In this document: piece by piece, positions 11,226 to 22,260 of the stretch
How the letters are laid out: each line of letters begins with the position of its first letter
Position numbering within the stretch: position 1 is the first letter of the stretch
Assembly: GCA_023213395.1 (NCBI GenBank)
Contig: CM041465.1
Coordinates: 77,569,741-77,633,740 of the forward strand
Origin: Cycas panzhihuaensis
Taxonomy: Eukaryota > Cycadophyta
Reading direction: 5' to 3'
Length of the DNA stretch: 64,000 bases
The notes under the pieces: model-generated
Seen by the model: the letters and a program-made list of their open reading frames with translations, nothing else
Told to the model about the DNA's origin: nothing
Database searches by the model: none
Translations under genes and position numbers: made by a program

Positions 11226-12135
11226 ATATTTAAATTAGTAGAAGTTCATATAGATGTAAGTTGATGGCAACTGTGATCAGATTTAGTGGAATAAAATTTA
11301 ACCCAAGCATAGTGTTACTCATTGGCATATAACTCGTAAGGCATTCATTCATTTGTCCACCTAAAAAAGATGGTACATTTAAAGAGATTCTCATTGTCCT
11401 ATTTGTAGTATTTATGATGACTCGATTAAACACATTTGGTGACGTCATTCTTTGCCTCATGATCTTTGTGCTCTGCTTTTTTATATATTTTTTTTAGATG
11501 AAGGTTTAAATGCTCTCTAGATTAAGCAAGATTTTGGTTTTAAGTTTATTATCAATAGTAGTTGGTCCCTTGCTTATAAGTGGTTCAATACTCATCACTA
11601 GCTTGTATATCTCTAGTTCACCATCTTTAAGACTCCTATATGAAATCTGGAGAATATATAATATGTCTCATTTTTAGGCATTTGTCCCTACCTTCAACCA
11701 TTCTTTTGGCCACATTTATAAGGAGACATATTTATGGCCTCAACATTCCTCCTAATTTAATTCTTTCTATAAGTCCTTTTATAAATCCTTATCTAATTCT
11801 CTTATCTCCATTACTAATACTTTAAATCAAAAGTTTTGGGTGATGGGTCTTTGATAAATTATTTGTTAGTATTATACCTATTCTTGTTTTAATGCAATTA
11901 TTCATTATTTACCTTTAAAAATAAGGTTTATGAATGATGCCAATATTTCAATTTATAACCTTTCCATTCTCCCCTTATCATAATTTTATCCATTGCTTCT
12001 AAATTCTCTCCTTGTTAATTTCATAAAATTCCACCATATAAATAGTAATGATCTCTATCTCTTTGTTAATATGCAAGATGTAAATCACTTGCATATAGTT
12101 TGTAATGATTATTTATTATTATTATTATTATTTTA
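11226..12135 (+). mobile_element. LINE 3' segment (zinc-finger C-terminus and tail)
   Basis: Resumption of the LINE interrupted at 1674. Around 11310-11460 the plus strand reads HWHITRKAFIHLST and then DSHCPICSIYDDSIKHIW, which matches the zf-RVT region (C-P-x-C...H) of plant LINE ORF2. The segment ends in a simple (TTA)n-like tail at about 12108-12133, a common LINE 3' end. The exact end is an inference. Confidence 0.6.
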
Positions 12136-12672
12136 TAAGTAATATATTAAAAATGAAGTGAAAGTATACCTTTTGTATCCATTTGTTTTCCATTAAATAA
12201 CTTTCTTCTTTATATTAATTTTTTCCTCCTAATTTTATTCAAAATTTTAGTATTGACCCACTTCATCATTTTTCACTAGTATCTTTTTTGTGCCACTGTC
12301 CTACCCCTAATAGAGTGATTACGAATTATGGTAGAATAAATAGCACAAGATAGAAGCACCCAAAACTAAGCATGAAAATTAAATCTTTATTATAAAGAGG
12401 CTCTGTGTTTGGTCCTCTCATAACTAGATACAAGTTGAAGCAGTATACAAGCGGAGGCCCGTAACACATATGACCAAGAGAAACTTGATTATTAACACAC
12501 ACATTCTATATTCCCTTCTTTGGATAAGGATAATTTATGTAGCCTTCTAGTTATATGTTGTTATAACTGTAGATTACAGTTACATCTTAATGACTGTTCT
12601 ATATCATCAAATTATATTTTAGTTAGATCTTATCAAAATCAGTCACATTAATTATCAAGTTAGTTATTTTTT
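12136..12672. other. Unassigned AT-rich DNA
   Basis: No coding frame or LTR pair is recognisable. An AAATCTTTATTATAAAG stretch near 12381 reads on the minus strand as a TATA/polyadenylation-rich segment. It could be part of the lost 3' LTR of the minus-strand gypsy element to the right, but no second LTR copy exists to confirm this. Confidence 0.35.
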
Positions 12673-12995
12673 GTCACACCCATAGTTGTATCTAGTCATA
12701 CCTAAGCTAACTCTTATCATATCTGATCATACTTTAGTTATATTTAGCCATATCTAGTCATATTTTAACCAAGTATGGTCACACTTGACTGCACTTGAGT
12801 CAAGTTTGATCGCACCTAGTCATACTTGAGCTAAGTCTGGTTACACTTAGTCACACTTGATTCGCGTTTGGTCACACCTAGCCATACTTAAGCTAAGTCT
12901 AGTCATACCCGATCATATATGAGTCGAGTCTAATCATACTTAATCATACATGAGATGAGTTTGGTCATACCTGGTTACACCTAAGTCAATTCTAG
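12673..12995 (+). repeat. 31-bp minisatellite, about ten diverged copies
   Basis: Repeating units of about 31 bp of the general form GCTAAGTCTGGTTACACTTA followed by GTCACACTTGA. Several units in a row keep the GTCA(C/T)A(C/C)(C/T)T(A/G) half-motif twice per unit, suggesting an older half-size repeat of about 15 bp. Units differ mostly by transitions. Function unknown. Confidence 0.8.
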
Positions 12996-13599
12996 TTGTG
13001 CTTGTAGACACCCCTAATTGTACTTTTATACCTCTAATTACATTTATAAATACTTTTAGTCACACCTAGTTTTGATTTACTCAGTGTGCTTTTCCTTGAC
13101 ATACATCTCTCTCACAGTCTGTTTAACGAGTGACTTCACTCATTCTAAAAATTACTTAAAAAATTTTAAAAATTTTCTCCATTCCCTACCTTCCCCTCTA
13201 AAAAAGAGGTCATTTTATCCCTATCATGCCTTCCTCTACGCCTCTTTTATCTTTGTCCTTTGATATCATATTTATTCTAAATTTGGACATATGATTTGTG
13301 GTGGAAGACTTAATCCTTTCCATCTTATGTATTCATATAATAATGCTACATCTTGAAGGGATTTCAATTATGGTAATGTTGGTATCTATCATGTGTGTAA
13401 CTATTCTATTTCTCTTGTTAACTCTTTATTCATTTTTTGTATACTTCCTAACTCGGATCAATATGCTTGTACTTTTTTCCAGAATTCCCTATAACATTGG
13501 CTTTCTTTATTAGTTTTTTGGATCCAAGCACCCAAACTGTAAAACATAACATGAAGGCTTTCTAGAATATACTAATTAAAATTTTCTTTAAATTTATCT
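12996..13599. other. Unassigned DNA between minisatellite and gypsy remnant
   Basis: Short open frames occur on the plus strand, but none has domain similarity I can recognise. It is probably 3' untranslated or LTR sequence of the minus-strand gypsy element or an older insertion. Confidence 0.3.
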
Positions 13600-14480
13600 A
13601 ATTGTGGCATGAATTCATCTATATCATCCACCCATTGAAGTATAAATGCCTTTAAAGCTTCCAGCATTATTTCTGCCTCATGTAATTTTTGCTCCAACTG
13701 AACTATTCACTTTGCATTTGGTGGTGGTCATCTTATTCAATTTTTCTAATTCTATGACTAATTGTCATGTCACTTATGACAGGAATAAGGCCTTCCAGTT
13801 TCACACATCCTATGGTTCACTTTCCATAGGATTTAACCCTTCTTCTAGAATTCATTTATCTACATTTATTATATTTTTTAGGGTTGATTATTCAATTATT
13901 TAATGATTTCTTGCTACCTCTTCTCCTACACTAATTTTCTTCATTTTTGCCTTTCATATTCACTCTTGATTAGTTCTTCCTTGTAGGGATGTGGCTGGCT
14001 CTTTTTTTCTTATTCTTGTTCACTTAATTTCCTTTTTCCTAGCCTAATTTTCTCCCTCTTTTCTTCACTTTTAACTTCATCCTCCTGTTTTCTTTTCTCC
14101 TATGAGGTCTCCTCTTCTCACACTTCTATTATGTCCTTTTCTATTCTTGTACTAATTATTTAATACCATTTTTAGAGCCATCATTTTTCCCCATTTGCAA
14201 TTCTATCCATTTTTTTATCATTAGCCTTGTTGGATATGCTAGTCTAGCAAACTAGAGGAGCCTAACCTTCCTCAAGAGTCGGTAGTTGTAAATTTATGCA
14301 TTAGATAGTAATCCTTGTAGTATAGTGACATGACAAAATGTCACTAACTTTGTCATTTCCTAAATTATTTCTAGACTCTTAAGAAGGTGATATGACATGA
14401 ATTCAACCCAATTAAATTGTATCCCTTTTACAGCCTTATTAAGCATCGTCCTTAGATTTACAGGCATGTACAATTTTTTG
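13600..14480 (-). pseudogene. Extra ORF downstream of gypsy integrase, broken
   Basis: On the minus strand, 14470-14340 reads LRTMLNKAVKGIQFNWVEF and then MSYHLLKSLEI. This pattern (L-N-W/WVEFM..H) resembles the plant-transposon ORF found beside pol in Athila/Tat-type elements. Further downstream, around 13700-13560, QLEQKLHEAEIMLEALKAF and QWVDDIDEFMPQLDKF form a helical, probably coiled-coil, tail. Frameshifts separate the pieces. Whether this is the env-like third ORF of Athila or another accessory ORF cannot be decided here. Confidence 0.4.
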
Positions 14481-15189
14481 TGTTAAAATAACCCTAGTAA
14501 AGATAAAGTGTGCTAACCACATTGTTTTTGGTGATTGAATTCTTATAATTCTTATTCTTAAATTGGTGATATATTTCTTATTTGCTTTGATGTGTTTTGT
14601 TGTTTTTTCCCTTAGTACCTTCTCATCTCGATTTATTTATTCACTTGTATTGGGTAATCTTGTTATAACTATAATGGTTTCTATATATATATCCAATATC
14701 TCTAATTGTTTGGATAATATTGAAGTTATAACACATAAAAATTTGGAAGATGAAGGAAATGTACCTATGGAGACATATTTTCTAAATCTTGCCTTTATCA
14801 TTATTATTCTCTATTTATTGTCTTCCTTTATTTACAACCATTTAATCCAAATTTAGGGATCATCATTTTCTTAGAAAATGATATTCTTCTCTATTTTGCA
14901 CTTTTCTGCCATTATCTCTATCAAGTTGCTTCATCGACTATAAAGAATTTGTGTCATTTTACACTAAAGGATTTCACTGCACGTTATCATACCAGAGTAT
15001 GGACCTATCATTGGCTCCCATCATGACCTTTGATCACATTTGATTTTATGATGGTCACACTTTTCATCATAATGGTGGCACATCCCACAATGATTATGTC
15101 ATTATAATAACAACTATAGTCTCCTTTGCATGACTTATCCTTAATTTAATTGATATTTTGACTCCTTTAGTTTTCATGTTCCTTTTTTT

Positions 15190-16560
15190 TCTTAATATCT
15201 ATAAGATTTCAGTCTATTATTGTTGATAAGTTTCATCAATGACTTACCATCTAATTATACCAATTTCACTACTCTATTTTCATGAATATATTTGACCTTA
15301 TAAGGTCCTAACCACTTCATTTTCATTTTCCATGGTTTTATTCTAGAACCAAATCATTTACCTTGTACTCGGGTGCTTTTAAATGTCAGTCATGTTAGGC
15401 CTTCCTCCTAGCCTTCTCTATATGTACTCCCATAAATCCTTAACTTATTCTTCATCTAACTTCATTAATTAAATTAATTACTAATTATAAGAATCTTCTT
15501 CTCCAAGCCTCACTTGTTGTGCCACTTGAAGGCTCTTTGTTTGAAATTTTAAAGGAACCACTACTTCTAGTTTGTACATGAGTTGAAAATGTGTATGCTT
15601 ATGAGGTCATTTCTTCATTGTCCTATCTACCCCCAAAACTAAATGTAATCTGTCTACCTAATTTGTAAGCTCTGCATTACAAATTTTTATTAGGGAAGTT
15701 TTTAAAATTTTGTTCGTTCTTTCTACTTGCCCATTTGCTCTAGGATAATATGGTGAAGACTTGCCATGCTAGATCAAAATTTCTGTTGTGAGGTACTTAA
15801 TAATTTGGTTAAAACAACTACCTCCTTGTACTAAACTGTATTATAATTACTTCATATAGAAATTAGGTGGTGTTCTTGGCATCACATCTCTTCATGGGCT
15901 TTGCCTTGATATATTTTGTTATAAAATTTATGGCTATCAAAATATATCAAGCATTAGTTATTCTTGTAGGAGGACTAATTAGTCCTATAAAATCAAGTCC
16001 CCATTTTTTGAATGGAGCTCTATCTAAAATTGGTTACAAGGGTAAATAATTATTCTTGGAAGGCTTACCTATTCACTAGTATATGTCACAAATTTTTACT
16101 TATTTTTCTATGTATTTGAATAAGGTTGGCTACTATAATCCTACTAATAACACCTTTCTTGTAGTTGTCTCACCTCCTTGATGGGCAGATGCTCCCCTTT
16201 CATGGGCTTATCTGAATATTGCCTGCACTTCATAACTTAAAATACATCTTCTTAGTGCTTCATTAGGTCTTAGTTTGTAAAGCATCCCTTACATTAGTTG
16301 GAATGGAAAAGCATCCCTAATAAAACTTTTTCTTTTAGCTTTATCCAATCTTTTTAGAGTTTGTCCTATTGCCAAATATTTAGCAATATCTTCATATCAT
16401 GAGGGGATATCTTTAATTGAAAATAATTTATGATTAGGGAAATTATCATCTACCCCTAACTCCATTTTTTTATATTAAATTCTAGATAATTGATTTGGTA
16501 CATTATGTTTCTTGCCTTTCTTTACCACAATCTTGAATCTAAGTTCTTGGAATAATAAGA
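15190..16560 (-). pseudogene. gypsy integrase, broken
   Basis: Minus-strand reading gives the HHCC-region neighbourhood (AHERGASAHQGGETTTRKVL, about 16200-16120) and PTLFKYIEKQ-like text with one stop. APFKKWGLDFIGLISPPTRI, at about 16020-15955, opens the catalytic core, and YILIAINFITKYIKAKP follows it. The C-terminal GPYKV motif lies near 15300. Integrase inserts element DNA into the host genome. Stops and frameshifts interrupt the second half of the core. Confidence 0.7.
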
Positions 16561-17720
16561 GTTAATGACTAATCCTCCCCTACATAATTGGTTTATTAAT
16601 CAAATATTGCAAGACCTCATGATCTACAAAAAACATGAAAGGATTAGTTAATAAGTAATGTCTAAATTTATGCAAGGCATATATCATACCCAATCCTTCT
16701 CTTTCTATAATTGTATAGTTACATTCTACTAAAGTTAATTTCCTACTTGCAAATGTAATAGGAAGATCCATGTTCCTATCTATTGTCTAAGCCAAAACAC
16801 ATCCAATGGCATATAGTGAAGCATCCACATGTATATGGAAGAGATAGTTTCAGTCCAAAAATCTCAACACAGGTGCTTCAACTATTCTATCTTTTAAGAG
16901 ATCAAATGTTAATTGTTATTTTAATGTCCACTTTCAAACTATTATTTCTTTTAGTAGCATTTCTAAAGGATAGGCTATCTGAGCATACCCCCATATGAAT
17001 TTATGGTAGTATTCTAGTTATTTTCAAAAAAAAAAAAAACTTTTTTTTTTATGTTTTATAGAATAAAAATTTTTAAGATAACTGCAACTTTTGTTGGGTT
17101 TGTCATCATTCCTTCTTTCATTACTATGTGACCCAGTAGTGATCTAAAAGGTACCATAAAGGTTTTTTTTTTGGTTTAAATATAGGTTACTTTTTTTTTT
17201 ATAAATTTTTAATATCTCAAATTCATCAAGTGATTTTTTAACAACCCATATAGATTATAGTCATCCAAGAAGACCTCTATTATTTTTTTAATCACATCCT
17301 AAAAAATATTCAAAATCACTCTTTGAAATGTGGCTAGTACATTAGTAAGCCGAAATGGCATTACTTTATATGCATATATACGTCATTCTATTATAAAGGT
17401 AGTTTTCAACTAATCTTTAGGTGCTATCCAAACCTAATTGTAATCACTATCCATCTATGAAGGAAAACACTTCATGTCCCATAACTTATTTGAGTACATC
17501 TTTCATAAATGGTATAGGGAAGGGGTCTCTTTTTGTGGCTTTATTTTAGGCCCTGTAATTCACACAAACCCATAACTTTCCATTTCTTTTTGGTACAACC
17601 ACAATCAGGCCGACCCATTCACTATTTTCAACTTCAAAGATATATTTGACATCTAAAAACTTATCTAACTCTACTTTCACTTGTTCTTTATATTCTGGGT
17701 TCATTTTGTAGGTTCTTTGT
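16561..17720 (-). pseudogene. gypsy reverse transcriptase and RNase H, broken
   Basis: On the minus strand: WVGLIVVVPKRNGKLWVCVN (about 17620-17560), DPFPIPFMKDVL, YAYKVMPFRLTNVLATFQR and VFLDDYNLYG. The catalytic F-L-D-D is intact and encoded opposite 17260-17271. An RNase H domain follows, with ASLYAIGCVLAQ and, at 16771-16580, LPITFASRKLTLVECNYTII up to LQYLINKP. The catalytic centre is better preserved than in the neighbouring plus-strand gypsy elements, but stops abound, and A/T homopolymer runs near 17030 and 17165-17200 break the frame. Confidence 0.8.
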
Positions 17721-18759
17721 CTCATCGGTTTGGCATTTTCTAATAGCTCAATTTTGTGCTCCTTAAGTTTTGGGGGGATTCCTTTTAAGTCCTTATAGGA
17801 TCATGCAAAAACATCTTTGTATTCTATAAAGAGTATTATTGCTTATTAGATTATATCTTCATCCCAGTAATCTCCTATGGTGATTAATTTGGGTTCTTCT
17901 TCTCAGCCAATATTTTTTTTTTTCAAATGGAGGTCCTTCCTATATACTACTTTTCCATCCTTTCGCAGTTCATAAGTAAGGATTTGATAAATTTCCCTTT
18001 GTTCATATTCTAGAACATAATATGATGGGGGAGAGACTTTTGCTTCTTCTTCTTCTTCTTGCCCTTACAATTCTTGTTTTTCTATTTAATAACAAACTTT
18101 TATTAGATCTATGACTGTTTCTACTATGGATGTTAACACTCTATGAACTAACTTAATGGGACTGAAAAATTGAAAGGTATATACCAAAATTGTAACTACT
18201 TATTCCCAGTCCTAGCTTCCTTTGTGTCTTCTTTCTTCCATTAGGTATTAGATGAGTCTGGTTCCTATAAAGGTCATGGGTAATTGATATACCCATTCCC
18301 TTTTTGTTGTCTATTCTCACTTCTAAATCATCATGCAGATTCTAACATGTCATGTTGGTTCAATATTAATCAAGGGCAACTTGTTGTTTTGGTTTTGGAA
18401 ATGAATAAAAAATAACTTCTTCATTTCTTCCTCATTAGAAAATTGATTTTTATGTGCTTTGAACTAATTTAAAGCTTTCCCATTCAAAGTTAAAGGGAAC
18501 GTATATGACTAATCAATTTCTTTATTTTTTGCAAAATTCAACAAATCTTTTTATATGATTTTTTGCCTACTCTTTTTTCTCAAAATTGAGGAAGATCTTT
18601 GAGCCCCTTGGAATTATCTAGACTCTTTTCAATGTCTTTGATTTTGTCATCTTCATTTATCGTAAGAAGTTTTGTTTTTGTTTCTTCTTTTAAATTGTCT
18701 TGATGCTACTCAAGTTGATAATAGCTTGTTATTTCTACTTCCATTCCATCTAAAGTTGT

Positions 18760-19270
18760 TTATAGATAATCTAGCATGTACGTTGATGAAGCTTCACTAG
18801 GAATGTGAGGTGGAGTTCTTAACATTTGAAATGTTATTTCCAAACAAGGATTTGTCATAATTGCTAGTGATGCAGTTGTTATTAATGTTGTATCCATATA
18901 ATCTACTCTTTCAATCTGAGGTCCATCCAAGCAAAGAGGAAGCACAACCCTTTTTCCTATTGTGTATAGTGTGAATGTCAATTTCCCCCAATCTTGTAGC
19001 ATCCCAGTTGCCAATAACCATGGCCTTCTTAACAGTGCTAGATATATTTTGTTATGGTTTTGTATTTTCACCACTATAAAATTCAAGTATACTGTGATGC
19101 CTACAATTACTACTAGTACATTGAATAATGTTCCTATTGGTCTTACTTGTAGTTGATTTTGGGAGCATATTTGCTCTTGAGTATCTATCTACAATTATTT
19201 TATAAATTATAGCTCTGAAAATGGTCATTGGTACTCTTGGATCAACAACATCCATTTTTAACATCCTCAA
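18760..19270 (-). pseudogene. gypsy protease region, broken
   Basis: The minus strand reads YLALLRRPWLLATGMLQDWG, which matches the (I)LGRPWL..A.A..DW.. segment at the C-terminal side of the gypsy aspartic protease. Upstream, VDPRVPMTIFRAIIYKIIVD occupies the place of the protease N-terminal half. The two pieces are in different frames. The catalytic D-S/T-G is not clearly visible. Confidence 0.6.
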
Positions 19271-19899
19271 TACTAATTTTTCAATCTAGTCTAATACTAC
19301 TTGTTGGAAATAACCAACCTCTCACCACTTAAAAACAATGGTGATAGGAATCAAGATTCATTACTTTATTAAAATGTCTTTCATTCCTTATAGTCTTTGC
19401 TATAGATTCAACTCTGGTTTTTCTTCCTAGAATGTTGTTCTCCTTTGATATACATGTCTTTTGAATCTATTTGTTTATTTCATTTCTTCCTGCTATATTA
19501 TTTTCATAGCTTCTTGTAATACTTGTATCGCTTCTTGAAGTCTCTTTTTCTCTATGGTGGGATCTAGAAAATTATCTACTATTAGAATAAATGTCATTTT
19601 ATTACTTCTTACCTACATATATACTGGTTGTTCCATATCCAGTATCTTTGTTGCTAGGTTGGAAGTCTATATTTTTGAATTAGGAATTTTTAGGCAATTA
19701 CTCCATTCATGGTCTATCAGACCACATTCTTCATAGATATAATCTCCTTGTTGTTTTTGTAGTGGATAGTCTACCAAAAAATGGTCCCATCTAGAACTCA
19801 AATGGCACCTTACTAGTTTTGCCTTTTCTTTATATTACTTAAAGGATTTCTGCTCTCCCTTCTGATAAAATGAATCTTGTGCTTCATTCCATGGTGCCT

Positions 19900-20436
19900 T
19901 ATGATAACATTCCTAGGTATTGTGCTTACTTTATTTACAAATTTTATACCATATTTTCTCTAGGACATTTTAATGTTCATTCCTAAAATGTCCAGCTTGA
20001 CCACATGGTGGTGCACACCAAACATTTTTTTGGGTCTTTTCTAGTTTTAATTTAGCTAATTCAAATCTTAATTACTCAATCTCTTAGCTCTGCTACATTA
20101 CCAAGGGAAAGGATAATGGGGGTTGTTGCTTCAGGGTTTCAATTTCTCTTTTTAGAGATTTTTACTTTATTCCCATTTATCCTCAAATTACAAAATTGAC
20201 CCCATCATGAACCCTGGCTGTAAGTATCTTGTTTTTATTTGATTTTTGAATTTCAAGGCTAATTCCTTTACTTGCCTATAATTGCTCATCACATGTAACA
20301 TGACCTTCTCCTTAAACTAGGGCAAGAGTCCTTAAACAAAATATTTTAAAGACAACATGGGATTTTTTGGAACTAAAGGATCTATTTTGTTCATTATTAT
20401 TCTTAATCTACCATCAAAATCATTTACTCACTCACC
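19900..20436 (-). pseudogene. gypsy gag with zinc knuckle, broken and split
   Basis: The minus strand carries VNDFDGRLRIIMNKIDPLVP (about 20425-20360), a gag segment. Then PGFMMGS follows, and a zinc knuckle written CAPPCGQAGHFRNEH at about 20025-19965, whose last cysteine is H or lost. The gag is cut at 20436 by the TAGAA insertion site. On the other side (24414-24357, minus strand) FLNRFQL and further text continue in the same frame, so it was once one gene. Confidence 0.6.
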
Positions 20437-20441
20437 TAGAA
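20437..20441 (+). repeat. Target site duplication (TAGAA), left copy
   Basis: TAGAA precedes the LTR at 20442 and is repeated at 24352-24356 after the other LTR. The duplication proves that 20442-24351 moved as one element. Confidence 0.9.
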
Positions 20442-20908
20442 TGTAGCACTCTAAAATATGGTCAAAGGTATAGCCTATGAGCATTCAAATGAAACGTCTC
20501 TGAATGACGATTCCAACAGTTTAGACGAAAGTTAATTCTGACATCCCTATCAAAAGTTATGACCATTTAAAGTCAGCCTACTAATTTTTAGAGAAGTTAT
20601 GGCCAACTTCTCATGATTATATTGGGCGCACTCCTCCCTACTCTGGCCAACTTTATTTTGTCCCAGTTTGTGCACCTATATATGGTGACTTTGAGATCAT
20701 TTGAAATTATCAATTTATAAAGCTTTTTCTTCTTCATTTTCAACCTTAAGGCAAGTGCAGATTTTTATTCTCAGGGCTACAAATTTTGGGAGGATCCCTG
20801 CCTTGAAGGGTTTGGTGATTGTTGCAGGTAGTACAAGTACTCTGTTAGAACTCTACTTATATTTTGTATATTTTGGTATTGTATTTTTGTATTTAACCTA
20901 TAATTGGA
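20442..20908 (+). repeat. 5' LTR, truncated at its 3' side (467 bp)
   Basis: Starts TGTAGCACTCTAAAATATGG and matches 23733-24198. Homology stops at TAATTGGA (20901-20908), beyond which the sequence is pol. A TATATATGG motif near 20677 is a plausible promoter TATA box and is also present in the 3' copy near 23968. Confidence 0.85.
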
Positions 20909-22260
20909 CAAATATAAACAAGTATTCGAAGAACCAAAAGGATTACCTCCAGTAAGAGAGACTCAGCACGTGATTGATTTAATCCCAGGAGCAGCACTGG
21001 TGAACATAAGGCCGTACATGCATCCATACCACATGAGGAAAGAGATCGAGGACATAACCATAGAATTACTTACACACAACCATATTCAGACTAGCATAAG
21101 CTTGTTTGTATCCCCGGTGGTTGTTAGCCTTAAGAAAGACAGCATAATTAGGATGTACATAGATTACAGGGGATTAAACAAGTTGACTGTAAAAAATAGA
21201 TATCCTATCCCCATGATTGATGACCTACTAAACGAAATACATGGAGCAAAATACTTCTATAAGATAGACGTCCAATCGGGATACCATCAAATTCAGGTAA
21301 AAGATAGGGATGTCCACAAGACAGTATTCAGAACTCATGAGGGACTGTTTGAATTCAAAGTGATGCCATTTGGTTTAACCAACGCTCCAGCAACATTCCA
21401 AACCACTATGAATTCCACATTCAAGGAATGTTTGAGGAAATTCATACTAATCTTTTTCAATGATATCCTCATTTACAGTAAAACATGGAGAGAACATTTA
21501 GAACACCTGAGATTAGTCCTAGAAATTTTAGCAAAAGGTTTATTCTTTGCAAACAAGAAAAAATGCTCTTTTGTCTAATAGGAACTTGATTACCTCAGTC
21601 ATATCATTACTCCAAATGGAATCAAGGTTGACCCCAAGAAGGTTCAAGCAATAATAGAATGGCCAGCACCAAAGAATGTCACGAGAGTTCGCAACTTCTT
21701 AGGAGCAGTCGGATACCTCAGGAAATTCATAAGAGGATATGCTAACATAGCAGCTCCACTTACAGATCTGATAAAAAAGGATGCTTTCACATGGAACAAA
21801 ATGGCCAACAAGGCCTTTGAAGAACTGAAAAGCGCAATGGTGAGAGCCCCAGTTTTAGCAGTCCCAGACTTCTCAAAACCATTCATCTTGGAATGCAATG
21901 TTTCAGGGTTTGGCATAGGAGTCGTCCTATTACAAGATGAAAGACTGATAGCGTACGAAAGTAGGAAGTTGAATAACAAAGAAAAGTTAAAACCCATCTA
22001 TGATAAGGAGATGCTACCAATAATGCATGCGATTAACCAGTGAAGATAGTATTTACTAGGCAACTCCTTCCAAGTACGAATAGACCACGATAGTCTCAAA
22101 TACTTCTTAAATTGGAAGACATTGTCAAACAAACAACAAAAGTGGGTGAGCAAATGATAAACATTTGATTTCTCCATTGTGTACAAAAAGGGCAAAGATA
22201 ATGTCATAGAAAACACCCTCTCAAGAATTCTAGAAGAAACTCACAAGAAATCAATACTAC
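20904..22260 (+). pseudogene. gypsy reverse transcriptase and RNase H, broken
   Basis: The first 224 codons are open to 21578 with clear RT motifs: LPPVRETQHVIDLIPGA, RMYIDYRGLNKLTVKNRYPI, FYKIDVQSGYHQIQV, FGLTNAPATFQ and FFNDILIYS. The first catalytic aspartate of motif C is asparagine (F-F-N-D, 21453-21464), which should abolish activity. After two stops the same frame continues with FLGAVGYLRKFIRGYANIAA, FILECNVSGFGIGVVL (RNase H) and IDHDSLKYFLNW to about 22240. Only stops, no frameshift, are visible up to there. The LTR-to-RT fusion puts the open frame right behind the LTR promoter region. Confidence 0.85.

Larger units (their letters stand above)
13600..20436 (-). mobile_element. Ty3/gypsy LTR retrotransposon, minus strand, decayed (Tat/Athila-like order)
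   Basis: Reading right to left: gag with zinc knuckle, protease, RT, RNase H, integrase with a GPY-type C-terminus, then a further coding remnant. RT/RNase H wording (FASRKLTLVECNYTIIEREG) and integrase wording (APFKKWGLDFIGLISPP) place it with plant non-chromodomain gypsy elements of the Tat/Athila type. The gag is interrupted by the plus-strand gypsy element 20442-24351 and apparently continues at 24357-24414, where it is cut by another LTR. Neither LTR of this element could be identified. Confidence 0.75.

Noticed and set aside
13298-13903. Plus-strand open frames of 71 and 85 codons as host genes
   Set aside because: The minus strand here reads helical gypsy-associated text (QLEQKLHEAEIMLEALKAF), and the plus frames have no known motif.
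14563-14856. 97-codon hydrophobic plus-strand open frame that looks like a membrane protein
   Set aside because: The T-rich strand of AT-rich DNA gives F/L/I-rich frames by chance. The opposite strand shows the gypsy downstream ORF nearby, and there are no flanking exons or known motif.
15867-16049. Plus-strand open frame of 60 codons
   Set aside because: Antisense to the minus-strand gypsy integrase (KKWGLDFIGLISPP on the other strand).
21644-21997. 117-codon minus-strand open frame
   Set aside because: Antisense to the gypsy RT/RNase H, whose motifs are clear on the plus strand.
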